This document shows positions 56,294-64,000 of a stretch of 64,000 nt of DNA, in pieces. Source of the DNA: Heterostelium album PN500 (Eukaryota > Evosea > Eumycetozoa > Acytosteliales > Acytosteliaceae); the NCBI RefSeq assembly GCF_000004825.1, contig NW_008805073.1, forward strand, positions 62,001-126,000, given 5' to 3'. How positions within the stretch are numbered: position 1 is the first letter of the stretch; the number at the start of each line of letters is the position of its first letter. The notes below the pieces were generated by a model that had not been told where the DNA came from, searched no databases, and was given only the letters and a program-made list of their open reading frames with translations. Position numbers and translations under genes: made by a program.

Positions 56294-58183
56294 TACTGCA
56301 ATCCTTTTTGACCTCTTTGACTCTTTTTATATATTACTATTTACTATTATTACTTTTATTTATTTATATATTACTACTACTACTTTATATTGTGTGTTTA
56401 TCTATCACATATAACTAACTAACCAACTAACAAACTGAATCTAAACTATATACTAAACTATACTATACTAAATTAAATAATTAACAAACTAAATATCTAA
56501 ATATGATTAAATAAATTAAATTGAAATGAAAAAAAAAAACAAAACAAAAATAAAACTAAACTAAACTTGACTGATTATGTAATTTTAAATCTACGATTAT
56601 TATTATTTTTATTATAAGATTATTTGTATATATATTGCTAATCTATATTTTCTAATAATAATAATGATATTATTAATATTTTTAATGAAATTGTTAAAAC
56701 TACAACAATTATATATATTTCTAAAACAAAAAATAATTTTAATTTATTTTTTAATAAAGATTGAGGTGAATTTTTTCGATTACTTTGAAAAAAAAAAAAT
56801 CAAAACTTTGACAATGTTGAAGAGAGATAAGATTATTAGATAAATACTAATATGATTGTATATTTATTTAATAAAAACTAATTAATTTAGGTTTATTTAA
56901 TAGTAATAATAATGGATAAAAAAAAAGATAATAATTTTAAAAATAAAAAAATTAAAAAAAATGAACAAAACAGAGGAAAACAAACCTAAAAAGGAAGAAA
57001 AGGTTTTTTTTTTTTTTTATTATCCAACTTTTGGTGTTTTTTTAATTTTTTTAATAAATTAGATACAATTTATATTTATTTATTTAAATCTATTGAAATA
57101 CCTTTAATAATATATTGTTTTTTTTATTATAATTTTAAAATTTTGATAAGAATAGATTTAAATTACAAAAAAAATAAAAAAGAAAATAAATTGAAAGAAA
57201 GGGGCAAAAAAGGAATCATTTCATTAGAATGTTGTTGTTTACTGGTATAATCATTCTATGATTATTATCGCAATAACAATTTTATTTATTTTTTTTTTTG
57301 ATTTTTATTTGTTCATAAATTGTGTGTGTTTATAAGTGTGGTTGCTCCATTTGCCACAAAATTTAGATATTGATTGGTTGATTTGATTTTATTTTATATT
57401 ATGTTGGTGTTAGAGATAGAATTCAACTATCAAACATTGTTTAATTTAATCAAGATCAATCATTTAAATTTAAATAAAGTGAATTGCATATAATTGAATC
57501 AAACGGAGAATATTTTATAGTACTAACAAAAACAGTCATCATTTTGTTGTACCAATTTTTTTTATTTCATTTTCATTGAAATTGGTAGTACTAATTCAAC
57601 AAAAAAAGATATCAGAGTTTAATTTAGTTAAAACTATAACGTATTACAGCTAATTTTTAGGTATAGTCAAGATTAAGACCAACCAAAAATGATAGATTCG
57701 AATGAAAAAATAAAAAAACACAAAAAATAAAAAATTCTTAAAAAAATTTGTGGTTATCAAAAAATTAATGAAAACGTATGTGAGTCACCCTTTTTTTCTG
57801 CAGAACCAAAAAATACAAACAAATCATACTTTATTGTATTAATAAATATCGCAATTTTTTTGTTTATCAAATTAAAAAAAAAACAAAAAGTGAAGATATA
57901 ATAGATTAGTAGTTTAGTTGTACAAAGTTTATTTGTTTGTTTGTTATTTTATTTATAAATTGGCAACAACGCGACAACAACTTCAAATTAATTAATCAAC
58001 AACAAAACAATTATTATATATTATTATAATTACTTTGTATTTGTTTTAATTACATAATTTCACTTACTTACTTAATTAATATTAAATAGTAAATCTAAAT
58101 AATAATAATAGAGTTCAGTAACAATAAATAATAGTTTAAACTTTATAATAGTTTTTTTTTTGTATACATACTAGTATTATGCA
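56294..58183. other. 1.9-kb divergent intergenic region, no gene seen
   Basis: Very A+T-rich DNA upstream of both ORMDL and ERO1, with A/T runs (57005-57019, 57289-57299) and short CTAAACTA-like strings near 56441-56470. No coding frame is seen. Confidence 0.55.
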
Positions 58184-60004
58184 ATGAATAGACAGAATAT
58201 AATAACAGTTGTTACTTTGTTGGTAGCGGTTTCACTAGTTACCATAATTGCAACGATTGCTGTGAGTAGTTTTGTAATTATCGTTATCCAATTAATTAAT
58301 AATGAATTTGTGTTTGTTGTTTTGTTCGTTTGTCTATAGAGTTTAATTGGAAACACAATATTCATTCTTTGAATAACATTTATAAATTAAAAAGAGAGTT
58401 TATACTAATTTTAAATTGAATTTCATCACTAAATATTATTTAGAAACAACCAAAAGATACAATTGTAGATGATTGTTGTTGTCAAATATCTATGATTGAT
58501 ACAGCAAATGTTCAATTGAATCAAATATTAAATAAATTAGTTGTATGTATATTTATAGAATATTAAATTAGCTTAATATTTCCTTTACTAAAAATAATCG
58601 TCATCTTTATCATTATTTAGAAAACAAGATTCTTTAGATACTTTAGAGTGAATCTTTTTGCAGAGTGTCCGTTTTGGGTGGTTACACAACTGTGTGGACT
58701 TGAAGGTTGTGGAGTTTGTGAGTGTGATGACAATGAGATTCCACTTCCATGGAGAATAGAGGATTCTAGTGACAAGGTCGACATGTCACCACCTCCACCA
58801 GGTTTCACTCGTTGGAAGGACAAAAAAGAAGATATGTGGGTAATACCCTATGGATCGGATGCCGATACTTCCTATGTAAATCTTGGTGAAACTCCAGAGG
58901 CTTACACTGGTTACGACGGTAGTTCCGTATGGAGATCCATTTATAATGAAAATTGTTTTACAAGTAATTACAAATCTTATAATCTTTAAAATGAAATAAT
59001 CTAATCTAACAATTTATATTATTTAGGACCATTGGAACAGATGTGTTTTGAAGAAAGAGTATTTTATAAATTGATCTCAGGTTTACATGCATCGATTACT
59101 ACACACATTGCATATTTCTATGAGAAGGATAGATTCTCTGGTGAATGGCAAAAGAATCCAATGCATTTCAAGACCGCTTTTGAAAATCATCCAGATAGAA
59201 TCGATAATCTTTACTTTACTTTCTTGTTTGTGATGAGAGCCGTCAGTAAGATTGATGGTTTCTTGCACGAGTATCAATTCAACACTGGAAATGAAATAGA
59301 AGACAAGCAAACCTATCAAATGGTTCAAACTTTATTGAAGCAACAAGTATCTTGTACACCTTCATTCGATGAATCTTTATTATTTAAAGATACTGATAAA
59401 GTAAGTTTGCAAAAGAATCAAACCATTCCTTTTTTGTTAATCAAGATTTTATTAACGTTTCAATTTCGTTTATTTATTTATATTATAGCAAAATTTAATA
59501 TCACAGTTCAAAGGACATTTCCAAAATATCAGTTCAATTCTCAATTGTGTAACGTGTGAAAAATGTAAATTATATGGAAAGATGCAGACACTTGGTCTTG
59601 GTACAGCTTTGAAAATTCTGTTTGATGAGAATCAGAGTTCGCTACAGAGAAATGAAATTATAGCGTTGGTTAACACTCTGAGACAACTGTCCAATTCGAT
59701 CAAGGCGGTTGGAGAGTTCTCTGACGATATCGATTTCGATCATCATCAGCACCAACACAAGGAGAAAAAAGATAAAACAGCAGCAACAACAAGCAATAAC
59801 ACCAATAATTCAGATTCGTATTCACAATGGTCTTTTTGGGCCATTCTCACAACATTACAATCAACTCTTAAGGAGCAGATCGAAAAGCGTGAAATCACCA
59901 ACACTCAAATCTTTTTACTCGTCTCTGTAACTATATTAACCTTTTTGTTCATATACAATCCATCTTATAATCCACCAAAGAGAAAGAAGAAGAAATCGAA
60001 GAAT

Positions 60005-60047
<43 letters not shown>

Positions 60048-60085
60048 GTTCCAATAATAATAAAAGTAATAATAAGAAACAATAA
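58184..60085 (+). CDS. ero1: ER oxidoreductin ERO1 with a membrane segment at each end
   Basis: Five exons (58184-58261, 58444-58542, 58621-58963, 59027-59400, 59489-60085), all in phase, give 496 residues. Residues about 8-26 are a hydrophobic signal or anchor. 'DDCCCQISMID' is the ERO1 N-terminal Cys motif; the shuttle region reads 'AECPFWVVTQLCGLEGCGVC' plus 'ECDDNEIP'. 'GYDGSSVWRSIYNENCF', 'RVFYKLISGLHASITTHI' and 'NLYFTFLFVMRAVSKI' are FAD-fold boxes, and 'LNCVTCEKCKLYGKMQTLG' carries the catalytic CxxCxxC. ERO1 re-oxidises PDI and passes electrons to O2. After the usual end the protein continues with a second hydrophobic segment ('IFLLVSVTILTFLFIYNPSY') and a Lys/Asn-rich tail, suggesting tight membrane attachment. 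The exon 1-2 intron (58262-58443) contains an unused acceptor near 58340. Confidence 0.93.
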
Positions 60086-60167
60086 AAACTTTAAATAATA
60101 TAGAATCGATTTTAAAATAAAACAAATATAATATACATATATGATAAATAAGAAGTAAAGATAATGA

Positions 60168-62405
60168 TTATTTATTTCGAATTAACTTTTCGTTATTATT
60201 ATTATTATCATTATTGTTACTATTATTATTTATATTATTTACATTATAGATTGTACCCATTGCATTCACATGTTTATAATTATCAATATTATTATTCATT
60301 GTTTTTGAATGTGGTAGATGTTTGTTGTCTTCACATACTTTGGTCCAACCTTCAACATTGTTCTTTAGGTACTCAAAGCAGATTCTAGTCTGAGGAAACA
60401 TCTCTGATATTAATTCATAAAAAGCGGAACCCAAGTATACCATGAAGTTTAGCGAGTTCTTTTCGACCGATGTCTTAGTTTCATCCATCCAATCGGTAAC
60501 TGGAATACCCTTCAGATGCTCCATTCTTCCCTGTACAAAACTTTCAACGTTGATTCTGTGACACCATATCTTTGATACATCCCATGGTTTTGAAACGTTG
60601 GAGATATCGGCTGCATGCAACATAATCTCCATAAGGAATATTCTATCCTGCAGCGAGTTATCGAGTGATTTCAGATTATTTAGTTTGAGCTCCGTCAGTC
60701 TCTGCTTCAATCTGGTGACCAATGGGAAATGGAGTGACATGTCCGTTGAAATGATGCAAGTGATGGCTATCTGTCTAAACTCTTTCAGTTCATCCCTGGA
60801 CAGAGCCGAAAGAATGTTGAATTGGTCCATGAGCTTCCACATTAAACTTAGATGATGATTCTCCAACACAGATCTATCGTTGTATTGCATGGCAATTGGA
60901 TCGAAAGTATTGACCATAAATGCATTGTTGAATCCAGGGTGGTTAAGATCATGACAGAGCGCACAAAGAAGTATAGTAATAATATCCATATGCGTTAGAT
61001 AGTGACTCAATCCGAATGTCGTCAGGTAACTAAAACAAGTTTGAGTCACATCGAACGCATGGTAAAAGTTGTGATATGGATGATCATGATACATTGATCT
61101 CACTTGATATAGAAAATGATTAAGTTTGAATTCTGGTATTCTTAGTTTTTCTGGTAATCTTTAATAATAATAAAGAAATATTAAATTAATAATTGTTTTT
61201 AAAATTTGAGCATATCTATTTTAATACAAACTGATAATATGTAAAAATTCTATGTAACATTCCGATCAATTGTTCATGTGTATATAAATATGGATTGAAA
61301 CCCCATACTTTTAATGGTTCAATATCAATAACTTCAGTTTCAACTACTTTGCTTCTAATTGCTGGAGAAACACTATCTGAAATATTCGAAGCAGAGTATG
61401 TTTTTAAAATGGATTTGGCAATCTATTTTTTGGGTTATAGTTAGTAAAAAATATATAAAAGAAAATAATTAACTAATAATAATTACTTACTGGATTGATA
61501 TCTTGGTTCATTAGTTTTTCAACAGCTGGACCATAAAGATCGGTATTGGTTGTAATTTGATATAAAATGTTTTCCAATTCTCTTTTGATTGGGGAGTTTG
61601 AAAGTGAAGTGTCCATTAGAATTTCATTGAGAGAGTTGGTGATGGCTTCGATTGGTGGTTCCATTGCTTTGTGAATCTTGGCATTATCCAGCTTCAATTG
61701 ACCAACCTTTGATTTAAGTGTTTCTATCTCCTCTTCCTTCTCTTTGACTAGTTGTTCGTATTCCTTCAGTTTGTAGCTTTTCAATCTGTTTTCCAAGACG
61801 TAGGTGATGTGTGAAAGTAGATTTCCTTTGGACACTGGTTTCGACTGGAACTCCAGTTTATTATTTGACTTTTGTTGGAACTGTGAGAATTCCATTTTGT
61901 TGACGATATAAAATATTTGTGAATTGGTGAGAGTTTCGATGTTTTCAATTTTCGAGTCGGTATCATAGATGACCAAGTCGTAGCTATTGTTTTCCAAGAG
62001 TGAGAGTGAATCTACAACATTCTTTGAGGAAAAAACATTGAAACCCTCGGTTCTCAGCCAAATTTCCAGCAGCTCTCTCGATTTGTTGTCAAAATCTATG
62101 ATTAGAAATTTAGTTTCTTTGTTGATTATTAAATTTTTGATTGGTGGACTGTTTTGGTTTAGTGATATTTTTGATGATTTTAATTTCAAAGTAGAGGAGA
62201 TGGAGTGTTTGTTTGGCTCTGTAGGTGTCTTTTCCAGTTTTCTAGAAGTGCTTTTTGGTTTGTTGTTTTGTTGAGAGTTTGGAATTTGCTGTTGACTAGA
62301 TGTACTGTTGGTACTACTATTCAAAGAGAAAGCTAATGGTCTTATATCTTCATGCTGTGTGATATAGCTGTTGAGCGATGGTGAAGTTTGGATTGCTGTT
62401 TTCAT
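60168..62405 (-). CDS. regA: RegA-type cAMP phosphodiesterase with response-regulator domain
   Basis: Three exons (62405-61491, 61422-61232, 61158-60168), all in phase, give 698 residues. The receiver-like domain (about 90-205) has 'KFLIIDFDNKSRELLEIWLR', a phosphoacceptor-like Asp in 'DLVIYDTDS' and the conserved Lys-Pro in 'FQSKPVSKGNLL'. A coiled coil follows ('EYEQLVKEKEEEIETLKSKV'). The class I PDE domain (about 345-660) is intact: 'YHNFYHAFDVTQ', 'CALCHDLNHPGFNN' and 'HAADISNVSKPW'. In D. discoideum RegA breaks down intracellular cAMP under phosphorelay control (via RdeA) and times PKA activation in development. The start is the first ATG after an in-frame stop. The tail is Asn-rich. 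Confidence 0.9.
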
Positions 62406-64000
62406 TTGGGATTCCAAAATAAAATATTATTTGTATTTCCCAAGAAAGTGTAGACTATTTTTTCAGGTTGTTTGGAGTTGTTGTTATTTTAATAATTATT
62501 ATTAATAATATTACTGTTGTTGTTATTGTTTTTCTATATTATTTTAATATAATTACTATTTTACTTGAATAATAAAAATATTGGTAAATAAAAGGGTAGA
62601 AATGTGTTTAACAATTTTAGAGATATTAATACAATGGAGTGATTGAGAACTATCCAACCAAGTATTATCGAGAGACAAATCAATGAAATTTGATAGTAAA
62701 TAACAGTATGACTATTACAATGAAGAGTTTACAAATATTACATATATGGCTAATGTGTGTGGTTTAAGGTTATGTGTTTTACCTATTAGGATAAAAATAA
62801 TAAGAGATGAACTCTAGAGACGTGGTAACAAAAATTAAAGATGTTGAAAAGTCGTAGATTCGTGGAATTGGCTAGTTACCAAACCAGAAAATCCTAATTG
62901 GATTGGTAATAATATTTATTTTTGTAAGATGAAAATGAGTAAATAGAAAAAATGCACTGGTAATAATAAAAAAAAAGCTTTGCACCAAAACAATCCACAA
63001 ATTAACAATACAAAAAAGGAAAAGATACACAATTTTCCTAATTTTTTTAAAAAATGGTAATAATATTAATTTAGATTTTGTGATACAAAATGTCAGAAAT
63101 TATTATAGTATAATTAAAAAAAAAATCAATAAAAAAATAATTAAATTTAATTATTATTAATTTATTTAATAAATAAATAGATTTATACTACTATTATTAT
63201 ATTTATATAGTAAACACACAATAATACCTATATCTAATGGAAAAATAATATCTATACAAATTGGAATGATACAATCAGTCAGTCTGAAAAAAAAAAACAA
63301 AAAAAAACAATAATATCACGGTATTATTTAATTAAAATATTTACTAAATAGGATAGTTAGTTTTTCCCTAATATTTTGAAAATGGTAGATTGTGGATAAA
63401 ATTTAATATTAACATAAAAATCAAAATATCAAAAAAAAAAAAACCAAAAATACAAGCATCACCTACACACCATTAGTTGTAATAATTATATTAAAAATTT
63501 AATTCATTTTACACAAACAAAAAAAAATCAAAATAAAGAAACACAACATTATTTATCTTGCTTTTTAATGTTTTACTTACAGTAATAACAATTCTGTTTT
63601 TCACAGACCAGGTTGTACAAATATTTTTGTATTTTATTGATTGTGTGTGGGAAAGAGGTGTTTGTTTTTTAATTTTATATTAATTAAATTATTTTGTCTT
63701 GAAAAATACAATAAAAAAATTGTAAGTTTGAAATAAATGAAATACAATTGAAGTATTAAATACTACTAAGTGAATGAGTGAGTGTGTGTTGAGTTGAGTT
63801 GAAATAGTGATGAATCAAATGATTGGGTGACGTTGGTGAGCAATCGAATGATATAGATAGAAATCAAAAAGGTATTATTAATAATAATAAAAAAACCTAT
63901 TATTATATATTTTGTAATAAATATGATTATAACTAATAATAATAATATAAAAACTATATGATTTGATTTGATTGATTGATTGATTAATAATGATCAGTAT
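62406..64000. other. 1.6-kb upstream region of regA, no gene seen
   Basis: A+T-rich DNA to the window end with A runs (63431-63442) and GAGTGAGT/GTTGAGTTGAG-like strings near 63773-63800. No credible coding frame and no RNA gene. Confidence 0.5.

Noticed and set aside
58340-58440. Possible extra ERO1 exon after the TATAG at about 58340
   Set aside because: In phase with exon 1 it meets TGA within eleven codons. The direct exon 1 to 58444 join keeps the ERO1 frame.

Overview
The window is nuclear DNA of a social amoeba (Dictyostelia). The intergenic DNA is extremely A+T-rich and full of homopolymer runs. Most introns are short, with GTAAGT/GTATGT-like donors and AG acceptors. Coding regions carry long Asn, Gln, Thr and Ser tracts. 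Several gene types are characteristic of the group: an FNIP-repeat gene, a RegA-type response-regulator phosphodiesterase, a family 3 GPCR and an LRAT-like protein. The species cannot be named from the sequence alone; coding G+C is somewhat higher than I would expect for Dictyostelium discoideum.

Layout. 0-10 kb: a membrane protein cut by the window edge, a damaged FNIP/F-box-like gene, a short-chain dehydrogenase, a TatD-like/YVH1-zinc-domain fusion, GINS subunit PSF2, a glutaminyl cyclase, and a second FNIP relic. 10-25 kb: a CDC48/AFG2-type AAA ATPase, a 3.4-kb non-coding stretch, the APC/C activator Cdh1/Fzr1, and on the opposite strand a 1,623-residue BRCT-TIG-DUF4062-NTPase-TPR protein. 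25-38 kb: a 13-exon family 3 GPCR with a beta-helix-like ectodomain, a CorA magnesium transporter, a membrane-attached cupredoxin, an LRAT-like protein and an Asn-rich zinc-finger protein. 39-46.7 kb: a small relative of that zinc-finger protein, a single-pass membrane protein, an unknown basic/beta-rich protein, a tRNA-Pro(AGG) with a non-LTR reverse-transcriptase fragment just upstream, and mitochondrial ribosomal protein mS33. 47-64 kb: a 3.3-kb repeat-rich gap, an unknown Ser/Asn-rich protein, a DUF687-like protein resembling a chlamydial family, the ribosome-biogenesis factor RRP15, Derlin, ORMDL, ERO1 and RegA.

There is no operon-like logic, as expected for a eukaryote, but some themes recur. 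Derlin, ORMDL and ERO1 lie within 6 kb and all act in the ER (protein retrotranslocation, sphingolipid control, disulfide formation). PSF2 and Cdh1 are cell-cycle genes. RRP15, the YVH1-type zinc domain and possibly the AAA ATPase point to 60S ribosome biogenesis. RegA and the GPCR belong to developmental signalling. Exon joins were worked out by hand from frame and GT-AG signals. They agree in phase for nearly all genes; the exceptions are one glutaminyl-cyclase intron without a usable GT or GC donor and the FNIP gene, which needs two frame changes.

The most interesting items are the BRCT/TIG/STAND protein, the TatD-YVH1 fusion with an apparently dead TatD metal site, the chlamydia-like DUF687 gene, and the beta-helix family 3 receptor. 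All family names come from recognising motifs; no database search was run.
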